Program-made: the position numbers and the translations under genes
Notes under the pieces: generated by a model
What the model was told of the DNA's origin: nothing
What the model saw: only the letters and a program-made list of their open reading frames with translations
Database searches by the model: none
In this document: piece by piece, positions 47,356 through 60,300 of the stretch
Position numbering within the stretch: the stretch's first letter is position 1
Layout: every line of letters starts with the position of its first letter
Source: Pogostemon cablin
Lineage: Eukaryota > Streptophyta > Magnoliopsida > Lamiales > Lamiaceae
Direction of reading: 5' to 3'
Length of the DNA: 64,000 bases
NCBI GenBank assembly: GCA_023678885.1
Contig: CM042983.1
Coordinates: 24,534,279 to 24,598,278, forward strand

Positions 47356-47377
47356 CACCCTATCTTAGGGTGCGCTG
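47356..47377. mobile_element. Right remnant of the GTGCACCC MITE
   Basis: CACCCTATCTTAGGGTGCGC continues the MITE interrupted at 31035; the uninterrupted copy near 54570 reads GGTGCACCCTATCATAGGATGCACCC across the same point. Confidence 0.7.
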
Positions 47378-47820
47378 AAAATTATGAGAGGCAATGAATA
47401 TAAGTAAAAAATATGTATACTCCATATATTTATTCCCATTTTTTCGCTACTAAATAGAATAGAGATTTTGGTGGGCCATATTGATGGGTGAGTGCTTGAT
47501 TGGGTTTGAGAGAATGGGCTGAGGTCCAATTATATTTGGCGGGAAAGTCGATACGTCGCGAACCGTCTCCTGCAAGTTTCTCCCTCTACTAATCGCTTGC
47601 CCTCTCCCTCTCTCTCTCACTCACTCTCTATCTCCGCCGCCCTCACTCTTCGTCGCTCATGTAAGTTGCAGCACAATACTCTTGGTTTTTCTTTCTCTCC
47701 TACGTATTAACTGTATAGAAGCATTCAATCTTCTGCAATGTGTTCTGTAATTTCTCTGTGTCGATAATCGGTATCGGAACCTTATATGTTTTCTTTTAAC
47801 TTTTATAGGATTGCGTAGTA
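47378..47820 (+). promoter_or_regulatory. Promoter and 5' leader of the RAD7-like gene
   Basis: Only about 440 bp separate the transposon nest from the start codon. A CT-rich leader (CCCTCTCCCTCTCTCTCTCA, 47600-47620) is typical of a plant Y-patch/core promoter zone. A leader intron fits GT at 47661 (CTCATGTAAGTTG) to AG at 47808 (CTTTTATAG), twelve bases before the ATG. TTGGGTTTGAGAGAATGGGC at 47501-47520 contains one TGGGC word. No TATA box is certain. Confidence 0.5.
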
Positions 47821-50800
47821 ATGACTGTTCTGAGATCCAGAAAAGTTTTGCCCATAGTGGCGCCGCCTAAGCCATCACCGCCACTGGTTCCGGTGAAGGC
47901 GGCGGCTGAACCTGTTACGCCATCAAAAACCTCTGAATTTTTAAATTCATTATCGTACAGTGGTAGCCCTAGTGTAAGTTTATCGACTCAGAATGGGGGG
48001 AGTCCAGAGATAGGGTTTGGCTCTGGTGACGGTTCTATTATGGTCTCTGAATGTGGAACTGTGCGGAGACACAGTGCTCGATTAGCGAAAAAAGTTGGTA
48101 TAAGTGAGTACAGAGAAAGGGTTGAGGTTGTGAGTGCAAAAAGGAAGAGAGCTGTGGTTGAGGTCTTGAAGGGGAAAGAGTTAGGGTTGGAAGATCGTGA
48201 AGAAGATGAGGTGGAGACGGTGTTCTTGAATTTGAGGTCTGGAAGGAGAGTTGAGAAGAGAATAGTCAGAGACTCCAGTGGTGTAGCAAGTAATTTGATT
48301 GAAGGAATTGAGAATGATGAAGTAAATGGTGGTGTTTTGAATGTTGATGTGTTATCGGAGAGTATGGCAAAGGCCATCATAGAAGGCACTGAAAATGTTA
48401 ATGGGAAGGAGGAAAGCCCTGTGGTAAGTGAAGGTAAAGTTTGTTCTGAAACATCATTAATAAATGATTTTGCTCCTACGGAATTCATGTTACATGATAG
48501 AGCACTGACACCTGGTAAAACTGCAAATTTAAAAGAGGCAGTCAAGGATAAAGGTGGAATTGTAATTGAAAGTGGTGCAAAGACTAGGAGATTGAGCAAA
48601 GAAGAGAAAGGGAAAATGAAATCGGGAGTTACCCCGTCACTTGATGATCTTAATCAAGATGCTATCACTTCTATTAAAGGTAAAGGTGGTATTGTAATTG
48701 AAACTCGTGAGAAGACTAGAAGGAGATTGAGCATAGAAGAGAAAGGAAAAATGAGAATGGAAATTGAAGTAGAAAGTGAAATTGGAGGTAGTGTTTCCGG
48801 TGCTGAAAACACACCAATTGATGAGCCGTCAAAAGAGTTAATTAAAGGTAAAGGTGGTATTGTAATTGAAACTCGTGAGAAGACTAGAAGGAGATTGAGC
48901 ATAGAAGAGAAAGGAAAAACAAAAATGGAAATTGAAGTAGAAAGTGAAACTGGAGGTAGTGTTTCCGGTGCTGATAACACACCAAATGATGAAGCGTTGC
49001 CTGATAGAGTTCAGGTTAGAGATACTGATGTGACTGGGGACATTACACGAAGTGCTTACAGGGAACGCTTTCGAAGAATTGCCAGGAGAAATGCATCTCG
49101 ATTTGCTCATTTTTCTTTGCACGATGAACTTGACAGCCGTGCTGATGATGCCACTGAGAGTGAAAACTCACTGCCTAAACTAGATGGTGGAATAGAAGAT
49201 TGGCCAGGTCCCTTTTCTACTGCTATGAAAATTATCAAGGATCGAGGAGGTAATAGGGATGGAGAGCGGCGAAATATTTCTACTAATGTAAGTGAGGCAG
49301 TTGAATTACAGTGGATCCCCAAGAACCAAGAATCGTGCAAAAATAAGAAGCAAGTTCCCTCATTGATAAACCTATGCTTGTCAGTTCTTTCCGAAAATGC
49401 TGATGCAATCACATCTCTTGATTTCGTTCCCGATGCATTGAGACACAATATCTGTTGGTTTCTTTGTAACAATCGAAAAATGGATTGTCATTTTCTAGAT
49501 TTGCTTGTATGTGGTACTCCAACAGAGATTCGTGTACGGGATTGTTCTTGGTTATCTGAGGAACTATTCTCCAAGACTTTTAAAGGTTGCAATACCAACA
49601 AGTTGACGGTATGACCGCTTATCATTCCATGTTTAGGGTTGAATTTAATTATTTGGCAACAGGTTTATGTTCTCGTCTTTGAAAGGCCTGTTTGATTATA
49701 TTTGTCACTGTATCATTAATTTTTATTTTGATTGGACATTTTTCTATGAGTCTAACCATGTTTGGGTTGTATCATTGTATGTCTTTGATTATATTTAATA
49801 CTGAATCACATTGGTTTTGTTTTGTTTTGCTTAGACATTATTTTCTGTTTCTCTAACTTTGAACCAGGTTTGGGTTGTGTATAATACTTTTGCAACGGGT
49901 TCATGTGCCTGATGGTATTTTTATTTGGAATGTAGGTTTTACAATTTGATCAATGTGGAAATTGTATGCCGGACTGTACGCTATATGCTACCCTGACTAA
50001 TTCATATAACAGCCTTCCTGCTTTGTCTACGGTATCTTTGAAGGGTGCATATCGTCTCTCAGATGCTGGACTACGTATGCTTATTTCAGCTGCTCCTTCT
50101 CTAAAGTCTATTGACATCAGTCAGTGCCCCTTGATTACCTCTGAGGGAATCTGCTGTGTGGCTAACACACTGACATTAGTTTTAAGGGAATTTTACTTGG
50201 ATTATTGTGATGGAGTAGATGCTATGCTTATTCTCCCAGCACTGCAGAAGCTAGAGCATTTGGAGGTTTTATCAGTGGCTGGAATTCTGACAGTCTGCGA
50301 TGATTTTGTTAGTGGATTCATCTCTGTAAATGGCTGCAGAATGAAGGAGCTTGTTTTAGCTGATTGCATGTCGGTGTCTGATTATGATTTTAAATTACAT
50401 TCAGTCCTCTTTCAATATCTAAACAATTGACTTTATTTTCATTTTGTTGCAGGGAGTTGACTAATTCTTCTTTAAAAGTCATTGGTGATGCTTGTCCTGA
50501 TTTACGATCAATTGACCTCACAAATTTGTCCAAATTGACAGATATTTCCATAGGTTTTCTTGCAAATGGTTGCAGAGAAATTCAAGCGCTAAAATTATGC
50601 CGCAATGCATTCAGGTATCCTGTTTTTTGCAATAATTAAAGTGTGTTGTTTCATTTGAAGTTTGTTTCTATACCAAATTTTAATGTGATGAGCCTCTGGT
50701 TCGAATCCTTAATCTTAACAATTTTATGTGATTGATTTCATAGTTCTGAGTGTAATACATGTGTAATGTATTGATTGTTTTTTCTTGGAAAATAGGAGTT

Positions 50801-53573
50801 TTACTTTCAATTAGTTAAGCCTTGTATTATCTGTATTGTTGCATTTCAACTGATTAATTAATTAATTATAACACAATTAGTATAATACAATTAGAGCAAA
50901 ACAGACACACAAAACAATACTTTGAGAATGTTTTATTAATTTTCTGTTGTTTATTCCTCTGCACTTTGTTATCCTTTAATGTGACCCTGCCTATTGAGAT
51001 ATATGAAACATCTTTACATTCCCGTGAAGTGAAATTATAGTATATACAGTTAAGATCTCCTTGTTTCTGTAGTGATGAAGCTATTGCTGCATATCTTGAT
51101 GTTCGTGGAGCATCTCTGAAAGATCTGGCTCTTAATAATGTAATTCAGGTAAGATCTTTTATTTTAGTAGTTTTATAAACCCCATGAAGCACATACGTTG
51201 ATAATTGAATTTACATTACAAAATAGTGATACTCAGTTTGCTGTTAATGGCATAAATTCTGTTTACAAATTAAATTCAAATAACTTAATGTCTAATTAAA
51301 ATGGCAGAACTCAAATAAAATTTAGATGTTTATTATATAATCTTCAAATTTTGCATCTTTATCCCACTGCATCAGCTCCGTTGTCAGAAAGGGGAACAAA
51401 TTTATTGGGAGTGAACAAAATAAAAATTCTGCACTCTACTAACGCTGAACTGATTCTCGGTATGTATACACTTTTAAGATCTAAATAGCTTAAAGGATTT
51501 ATTGTCTAATGGAACAAACTCATGTTCTAAAAAAAATAAGTATTTTGTAGTGGTCACGAAACCTAACTTGCTAACACTTTCAAGTGCTTTAGTGTCTCTC
51601 TCCTAGTCTCCTTGAAACTACTGATAAAGTGCCACACTTCTTGAGCAGAATTATTATCTCCTATCTTTTTCCAAATAATCTTGGCGTGTAACCATTTTGG
51701 TGAGATTCTCCATCCTCTAATCAGAATCATAACAGCGTATGTGTTTAACCTGATGTAATACGATTTTAAGCCAAAGTATTATTTCAAGAGTTCATCATCA
51801 TAATTTTTTCCACTCGTAATTTACTCTAGCATTGCAGTATAGAAGAGCTTCATAAATTGGAAAATCTTTAAATTATTATAAGGTTACTGAAATAGTTCAC
51901 TGCTTGCTCACATCATGAACTTCCGATATTATATCTAGATGAACAAGGCATTGCAAAATGTTTCTTGCTATTCTTTTTCATGTATCTCTCGACCTTCAGA
52001 AATCCATTCTTTAGAGCTGGAATACAGAAACCTTCTTTAAATTATACTATCTCTGAAGTCTTCAATGAGTGTCCGAATAGATGACCTGTGTCTGGGTGGT
52101 GCATACAGAAACACTCAAAATTTAGGCTCCAAAACGCCTTTATTTGATATTGATTCTGAAGATTTATCTAGAAATCTTGGTCATTTGTTCATTAGCAAGC
52201 TTTGGAGGCTTGGGTTTACTCTGGGGAGAACATTACTGTGCCACAGATTGATAGTGAGATAGCAAATAATAGCTTAGTGGGGATAAACAACATGTTTAAT
52301 TATTAATGTTTCCTTTTTTTTTATAATTAATATGTCTTTCAACTTTTCCTTCGGACCTCAGTGCATTTCACATACACAACAATTTTATACGTCGCATTTA
52401 ATAATGACAAAAAATACTGACAATGCCCTCCCCATTAAAATTGAGAGCCTCTTATTTATAGAGAATAAATTTCATGGTGAAGGAGTTTTGATTGTGTATA
52501 GGAGTTGAAAATGTGACTTAAAATTTCTTCTTGAAAATTTTATTTAGTTTTTCCATTGTCATTATATTGCTTTATGGCACAGTTTACCCTTATATTCGGT
52601 GAGAAGATTTTAATTGTGTATGGGAACCACTGTAACTATTAATTTATAGTATAAAATTTAGCTCTTGTTCATCCTACATCATTTAGTGGGTTATGTACTG
52701 TAGGTTGTATTTTTCTTCTTATCGATGTGATTCCTTGTAGTTGCTGGATAATAAACAACATTAAGAAAAAATGGTTGGCAGATATTTTGTTGCTTGGATG
52801 GTTATCTTCATTTTCTGTGGTTGCTTTTGCTCTGGAACTGGTAATGATCAGATTTACATGTTCATGTTTGATGAATTTCAGGTTTCAAATCATACTGCTC
52901 TTTCGCTTGCCAGAAACTGCAGAAGTTTAAGGAGTTTAGATTTATCATGGTGTCGCAATTTAAAAAATGAAGCGTTGGGATTGATTGTTGATTCTTGTGA
53001 ATTGCTGGAAGTGCTCAAATTATTTGGCTGTTCACAGGTTTTTTTCTTTTTTCAGTTATATTTCTAATCTTCTAGCTATACCAAAAATAGTAATTTAGAT
53101 TTAGAATTGTGTGGTGGATCTCATCAGAAATATATATAGCTATACTTTACTCTTTCCATTTAGTTGATGATATTCCCTTTCACTAAAATGGGGACAGTTA
53201 TTACGATGGCCATGGATGGGTTTATTTTGGTTTGTATAAAACAGTTTTTAATAAGAAAATATATAAATGATCCCAGACCTGATTTTCTCATTTGAAGTAG
53301 GAAACAGTTGATCCTGAATTGTAATCAAACAATGCCTTATGTGTTTGTGAGTGTGTGTGAAAGAAAATCCGAATCCAGGTGTCATTTGTTATTTATAGTT
53401 CTTCTTGGAGGTTTAGTTTCGTCTTATGAGTAGCAATTTTGCTGCAGGTTACTAATGTCCTCATCGACGGGCATTCAAATCCACGAGTGAGTTTTGTCGG
53501 ATTGAAGATGAGTGAAGTACTGAAGGAAATAGATGCTCCTGATTTTCTTGTTGGTCCACTGCGGTATCTGTGA
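47821..53573 (+). CDS. RAD7-like leucine-rich-repeat protein
   Basis: Coding exons: 47821-49608, 49936-50375, 50453-50614, 51073-51148, 52882-53037, 53448-53573. All joints keep phase with GT...AG introns, giving 915 codons plus TGA. Residues 1-430 are basic and probably disordered (start MTVLRSRKVLPIVAPPKPS) with an in-frame repeat. From about 430 on there is YRERFRRIARRNASRFAHF, then a Rad7-like region (PSLINLCLSVLSENADAI, LPDALRHNICWFLC-type segment) and RNI/AMN1-type leucine-rich repeats (LSTVSLKGAYRLSDAGLRML, CPDLRSIDLTNLSKLTDISI, CRSLRSLDLSWCRNLKNEAL). Yeast Rad7 acts with Rad16 and a cullin ligase in global-genome nucleotide excision repair; plant homologues carry this label, but their role is less clear. 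Probably nuclear. The gene looks intact. An F-box/LRR-like substrate adaptor is the alternative reading. Confidence 0.88.
48553..49000 (+). repeat. In-frame repeat within exon 1 of the RAD7-like gene
   Basis: KGGIVIE...KTRRRLSIEEKGK occurs three times, starting near 48547, 48679 and 48847 (132 and 168 bp apart, both multiples of three). The last two units (56 codons each) are nearly identical and include MEIEVESEIGGSVSGAENTP. The first lacks that second half. Confidence 0.9.
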
Positions 53574-54409
53574 ATTTATTTAACTGAAGACACATTTTGC
53601 GTATGGTTCCACATACTTGTACAAATGAAAGTTAAAATAGTAGGGTAGTGCAAAGTGCAACTACTAAGTATGTGCATGCTTTCTATTTCCAGGTGCACAT
53701 AATGTATTTATTTTGTCGTCAACAACATATCTTTTGTCTGGCTAATTATGAAATGTTGCTCTGTTGTGACGTCTGTTAAACGTTGCTCGACGACGTGAAT
53801 GATGAAAATATGATATCTTCCTGGTATTTTGGCGATTCTCTCAGACTCGAGCAAGTTCATGTCATAATTATTTATGAGACAACCTATATATATGAATTCG
53901 TATTTGAGAATGGAGGTCTGTTGCTCAAATCAATTATCACAAGGCCAAATATGCTCGGTTTGATTAGATATGAGCAAAAATGTCCACTTTAGAGTCAACT
54001 TTACTGATTTACCCCTACTCTACTTGTGTTAGGCATTTTCAAACTACAGCCTACAACACAAGATAAAAAGAACAGAGTGACCGAGTGGGCTTGGGGTTGA
54101 ACTTACCTATTATTTTTGAAATTATTTTTGGCAAAGATAGAGTGAATTTAAAGTTAAAATACAAAGGTTGACTCCATGTGTTTGTTAAAATTAATAATGG
54201 GTGCTTGGCTAGTGATCGAGTAATAATTAATACTCAGTCTTTCATCTTTTCTTTTTATTGATGATTAAAGTACTTGGTAACTACTTAGTGATTCATACTA
54301 CCCGGGCTTTCATCTCTTTTGCCATTTTTTTTTCAAATTGGACTTTCATCTCTTTTGCCAATTTTTTTTCAAAATAATATTAAATTATACTAATAAAGAT
54401 TGACATAAA
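53574..54409. other. 3' flank of the RAD7-like gene
   Basis: 3' untranslated sequence and AT-rich spacer. No other gene recognised. Confidence 0.5.
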
Positions 54410-54418
54410 TAAAATATT

Positions 54419-55086
54419 GGGTAAATTACCAAAACTCCCCTCAAAGTTTGTCCAAACTATCAAATAAATCATGTGGTTTGAAAAATTACCAATTACCCCC
54501 TTTAACTTGTTTTTTATTTGAACATTAATAAAAATACACTTTTTCTTAATGCTAATTATAGTGTGCACCCGGGTGCACCCTATCATAGGATGCACCCATA
54601 TACAAATATAAACAAAAAATATATACAATTATGAGCAAAACTGTATACAATTTAATTGTTAGTTTTTTTAATGAAAAATTAAGTGTAAAAAAATATACAA
54701 TTATTAAAAAACATGTATACACTATTGAATAAAAAGTTATACACATATCGATGTTAGTTTTTTTAATGAAAAATTTAGTACGAAAAAATTATACAATTAT
54801 TACAAAACACGTATACAAAATAGAATAACATGTATACAAAATAGAATAAAAAGTCATACACATATGGGTGCACACCGTTGCACCCGAGTGCACCCAATAT
54901 ACACACTTTTCTTAAATATAAAGAATGATGGAAATGACATCAAGACCCATATATTAAACATTGTATTTTTAAATTTCACTATTTTAAAAAAAAAATATTT
55001 TTTAAAGGGGGTAATTGGTAATTTTCAAACCACGGGGTTTATTTTGTAATTTGAACAAACCTCAAGGGGGTTTTGGTAATTTACCC
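54419..55086. mobile_element. Mutator-like MITE, 668 bp, with a nested MITE
   Basis: Inverse ends of about 85 bp: GGGTAAATTACCAAAACTCC at the left, GGGTAAATTACCAAAACCCC at the right in reverse complement, both running into GTGGTTTGAAAAATTACCAATTACCCCC. Exact 9-bp duplication TAAAATATT (54410-54418, 55087-55095), the length typical of Mutator-like elements. The interior is occupied by the GTGCACCC MITE. Confidence 0.92.
54561..54896. mobile_element. GTGCACCC-terminus MITE, uninterrupted copy
   Basis: Starts GTGTGCACCCGGGTGCACCC and ends GTTGCACCCGAGTGCACCCAA. Interior of ACATGTATACA / TATACAATTATT words and TTTTTTTAATGAAAAATT. It is the inverse of the copy split at 30246-31035/47356-47377 and gives its pre-insertion structure. 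Nested in the Mutator-like MITE. Confidence 0.8.
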
Positions 55087-55197
55087 TAAAATATTTTATT
55101 TTAATCGGATAGAAATTAAAAGTTTACTGGATAAAGTTATCAATAAAAAATATTGACGAATAATGGTTAATTAATATTTAACGGTATAAGTATCATA

Positions 55198-55199
<2 letters not shown>

Positions 55200-55233
<34 letters not shown>
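55200..55233. repeat. (ATT)n microsatellite
   Basis: Eleven or so uninterrupted TTA/ATT units. Confidence 0.95.
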
Positions 55234-55234
<1 letters not shown>

Positions 55235-55479
55235 AACTATGTAATTTATATTTTGATAAAAATATCATTGTTTATTTTTTCAAAATTTTTATATTAATTA
55301 TTTTATAATTTTAGTATAAATGATTTATTCTCTAAATATTAATATGTTTTATGTTGATATAATTAATTCTTATAAAAAATTTCTCAGATAATTTTCTTAG
55401 TTGGGTTGTTACAATCTTAATATTAATCATTGGATAATCATCTAATGTATTTTGCGTAAATTGGATAAAATTTGGATAA

Positions 55480-56040
55480 ACACCAGCAAGACCGAGTTGA
55501 GTGATTATCTACTCGGACATGAAGTTCAAGACCGAGTGACCAAATCTTAATAAGTTTTGTCGTCAAATCTCAATGCCATCTAGTAAAAGGTCGAACAGAT
55601 TATCTATTTATCTATTCGGACATGAAGTTCAAGACCGAGTGATCAAATCTTAATAAATTTTGTCGTCAAATCTCAATGCCACATCAGCAAAAGGCCAAGC
55701 AGATTATCTATTTGGACATGAAGTTCAAGACTGAGTGGTAAAATTTAATAAGTTTTGTTTGTCAAATCTCAATGCCACGCTAGCAAAAGGCCGAGTGGAG
55801 TTTTGTCGTCAAATCTTAATACCAATCAGCAAAAGTTCGAGTGAAGTTTACTCTCAAATCTTAAAACCACGTCAGCAAAAGGCCGAGTGGAGTTTTATTC
55901 TCAAATCTTAATACCACATCAATAAAAGACCGAGTAGCTATTTAGGCATGAATCTGTATCTCCAAATCTTAATACATGTCAGACCGAGAGATATATATGT
56001 TCCGAGTGATATTTAAGAATTAAAAGACCGAGTGGGCAGA
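55480..56040. repeat. GACCGAG minisatellite, diverging units of about 100 then 60 bp
   Basis: GGACATGAAGTTCAAGACCG recurs with starts near 55515, 55618 and 55714 (103 and 96 bp apart). Further right, shorter units GTCAAATCTTAATACCAC...AGCAAAAGGCCGAGTGGAGTT repeat about every 55-60 bp and fade out near 56040. Non-coding. Confidence 0.8.
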
Positions 56041-57331
56041 AATGATTACTCCACTTCAAAAAAAATTAAATTACAAAGCCCGAGTACTAGATAAAAAAGT
56101 CCAGTCAAACCCCAGTCAATTGTCACATAAAAATATGGGGTAGTTTGGTTAAATTGCATTAAAAGTGAGCATTTTTGCTTTTTTTCTTCTGAATCGGACA
56201 TTTTTGTATATGACTTTTTAACAGTGGGCATTGTAGCACCGAACCCTTCGTATTTTCTATGCATGGGCATCGAATGCCAACCCAGGTGTCTTACTTAGTG
56301 ACATTACTTGGCAGGCGCTTACGGAAATGAAAACATCACATCAATCTTTGTGACGAAAAATGTGGGTGGTTTTTTTGGAGGTCACCTGGGTGGGCATGTA
56401 AATGAAAACATCACATCAATCAATAAATTTAAAAGTTATTTGATTTAAAAAAAATCATTTCCATCTTATTTTATTTTTTATTTATTATTTAAATGTATCA
56501 CATTATTCTTAAAGTTTATTAAAATTAGTGCCGGTGAAGATACATTGAGACGGAGGGAGCTTTTAGTTTTATGATTTTTTGTTTATTTATTTTGCATGGT
56601 GGATTCTACAAGTTTCATGACCGAGTTCATTTTCTTGCCTACCTTTCTTCTTCCTTGAACAACTTGTTGAGCGTTATGCATATGATATGAAGGAAAGATA
56701 ATTGTTAATGATGACATGCATATACACAAGGTTATACTCCATTCCCTAGGTATTCATTTGCTTGTTAAGAAGTATAATAATTTTATGTGTAGTGTATTAT
56801 TATATTATAAGTATTGAGTGTGAACCTTATGTATTGTGGGTTGAGTATAATAACTCATTATTATTTTGTGGGTCACATAAAAAAAGGATATTTTTGCATA
56901 TAAAAAGGATTTATTAAACATAAATTTAGGTTAATAGTTCAGAAACAAACCTAACTTTAAAATTAACATAATGGTAAGTACTATAAACATTTAATTAAAC
57001 CCTTGAGGGTAAAACATTACATGTGACGGCTAGCAAACAGATCATTGCCTTAAAACAAAGACAAGAACTGTAAGCACACCGCACTTCTTAATACATTAAC
57101 ATATTTGTCAACAAGAATTCAACAATAGATAGATTAGTTAATAAAAGCAACAAATGAATATTTTACAATTAAAAAAAAAAAATCAGCTTCTTATTCCTCC
57201 AAACACCCTCTAGGGCCTCTACACTACCCCTTAAACAATCATTTCATCTTATAGATGCAACACCAAATGAAGTAGGTAATCAAAATCATATATATTGTGT
57301 ATCACAACTCATAATTTTTAGAGTTGATGAA
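56041..57331. other. Spacer between the two converging genes
   Basis: AT-rich. A 22-base direct repeat AAATGAAAACATCACATCAATC lies at about 56328 and 56401. A degenerate Stowaway relative lies near 56733-56890 (TATACTCCATTCCCTAGGTA ... GTGGGTCACAT). 57000-57331 should contain the ABCG 3' untranslated region. Confidence 0.5.
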
Positions 57332-60300
57332 TCATATTGGAGAGGTGAGACCTTCTTGAGAAGACAAAGAGTTGATGTTATGTCTGGAAGAATAGGGTGA
57401 TTTCCTCTTAAATGAGGGCCTCCTTTTGAACTGTTGCAATCCTCTTTTTGCATATATTGACTGGAAAAATTCTGCACTTCTTTCCTTCACTTTGAGAATA
57501 AGAAAGAAGACAAATCTATAGCACACTATTAGGGCAAATAGAGCTAATAAATCCCACCACTTTGAACGATTGAGTGATATTCCAAACATTTTGGTTATCA
57601 CATCCTCTCCTTTTATTTTTGGTTCACCGGGTACTAGAGGATCAAATTCTCTTCCAATCATGTCATTCTTGTACGCTCCCTGCAACCATTCAAAAATGAG
57701 TTAGTCTTGTGTAGGCTCGTAAATTTGAATTTGAATAATATAAATGTAAAAAGACGATAAAATTTTAATTGATAAATATTAAATTTTAGAGTCCAATTAG
57801 AGTGCATCTGTAGTATACTAATCTCAACTATTAAATTAAGTTTTTATTCATTAGTGTATAAGTTTCCACACAACAATTTGCCAAATTTTGTCCTCCATAT
57901 CATAAACAAAAGAATGCATATTTTAGTTATTTCCTCCGTCCCACGTATTTTTACCAACTTTCTATTTTGGACTGTCCCACGTATTTTTACCCATTCTATT
58001 AATGATAAAAATATATAATATTTTATTGCCTACTTTTTACAATTCCAACAACTTTAATTACTTTTTTACACTTTATTCATCATTCCCAACAACTTTATTT
58101 GCTTTTTCTTTTTAAATTACTAATTTATCATTACTTTTTTTTACATTATATATTAAAAAAATAACATATCTTAATCTCCGTGCCCGTACAAACTGGTGAA
58201 AATACCAACGGAGGGAGTATAAAAGATGACTGAAATATGAAGAGTGGAGTATTAATTTATATTTGACAAAAAATTTTGATTTTTAATTTGAAAAATGTAT
58301 TGTTTTTATTCATAGAATAATGCATTCAATTAACAAGATAGTATTACATATTAACAAGAGACCCTGCCATTTTCTAATTAAACTTTATATTTATAGTAAC
58401 TTTGAAACTTTATGAAAACAGAGTAACATCGTTATTATGAGTCATCTCATGTGATCCAATTAGCATAAAAATGGTTAAGGTTTTTGTAAATGAATACCTG
58501 CAAGGCCCAAGCACCATAGCCAACATAGGAAATAGGATAGCGCCAAATTGGCTTGGGAAGATCTGGCAACAGCCGGAAGAAACCAGCAGTCATCATCATG
58601 ATTCCCTACACATGCACACACTCTCCCCAATTAATATCATCTCTAACACTAAATCTACTTCTCTGTGTCATGCGTTATATGATTGACACGTAAGAGAAGA
58701 AAGAAATCCAACAATTATCCTTAGGGTTTAAGCTTCCTTTTTTAGGGTATAGTTTCCCCTCTTTCTCCTACGTGTCATTCATCAGAGGAGATGATGTACC
58801 AAAATGACACATAAAATCCGAACGGGGTGGGGTAGGGGGAGTTGGCAAAATAATACTCCCTCCGTCCCAACTTCAACTTTACACTTTCTGTTTCGGTCCG
58901 TCCCAATTTCAACTTCACACTTCCATAAAAGAAAAAAGGTACATAACTAATATCCCTCTAACATATTTTAATTTCAAAATTGTCATCACCTTTTTAACAC
59001 ACCTAACATACTTTATTAGTATTTATTACCCAAAAATACCTAACTACCCCCAAAAGTTACTCAAAAAGTTACTTTTCTTAATTTGCGTGTGTACAGTAAA
59101 TATGAAGATTAAAATGAGACGGAGGGAGTAATTGAATCGAAAAAATATATCCTACATTACAAGGTTAAAATAGTAACTATACCAGAGCATATGCCATAAA
59201 TTAATAAGTGATGTATCAAATCATAATGATGAAATAGTAAGTACACCTGAAAAATTTGATCTAAATCAGGTTTGATTTGGGTTTAAATTGAATAAATAAA
59301 TCATTGAATAGTTTTGGGTTTTAATAAGATAGATTTAAACTTCATATCAAATTTAAGTATTAATTGAGATGAGAAAAGAGATGAAAGACGATAGAAAACA
59401 AAGAAAAGAATATTATGGTAGTAGAAGGTGGGTGAGGGTTAATAAGGTTTGTACACAAGTAATAAAATAAGTAGACAAGTATTTTGGTGAAAGAAAAAAA
59501 GAAGACTTACAAGGACTCCAGCTCCAGCAATGATCCCCATCAAGAAGTTAGGAACGAGTGAAGCTACAATCATCATCACACTCTCTACCATTGCAATGGA
59601 TCCGAATATATTCAAACAGAAGAAGATATAACGAGAAACTCCCGACTGAAACACCATCCAGAATGTTATCGTCCCGGTAATTACCGCCACCGCAACCAAA
59701 AACGGAAACGAAGACAGGAAGTTGGACAGTATGAACGCCGCCACCCCATAATACCCATTCAGCCTTTCTTTAGTGAACACCTGCTTAATTTCTCAACAAA
59801 TCCGTGATTCAAATGATGCTTAAATAATCAACGACTAGAGTTTAAAACATAAATCATCCCGTAACTTTTTATTTTATTTAAAATAGTTTTAAGAAACTTA
59901 ATTTTTCAGAAATAAATTTATAGTCATTTTTACTTGAAAAGAAAAAAAAGGTCAAATTTTGCTAATTTAATGAGAGTGAACCATGAAATTGAATCAGTGC
60001 TTTTACAAAAGTTATGGAACTAAATTGGTAAAAAAATATTGTTTTGAGACGAAATAAGAGCAAAACTGAAAGGTTTGGGACGAAAATAAATGTCCTAACC
60101 ATTTCGAGACCTTTTTTAATAAAATGAAAAGGTACGGGACGATTTAATATCATTTAATATTTAATCATATCATTCTAACATATTCTCTTACTTGTAGAGG
60201 GTTAATTTGACTCAAACCTAGCACGTAAACTCTTAATTTTTGTTTGGCCATGTCTTTGATTCCATGTAAAATGACTATGTCGTCTAAAATATTAAGCTAA

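Noticed and set aside
47988..48980. Long minus-strand open frames opposite RAD7-like exon 1
   Set aside because: Ser/Thr/Phe-rich mirror of a Lys/Glu-rich exon; the plus frame joins in phase with five further exons.
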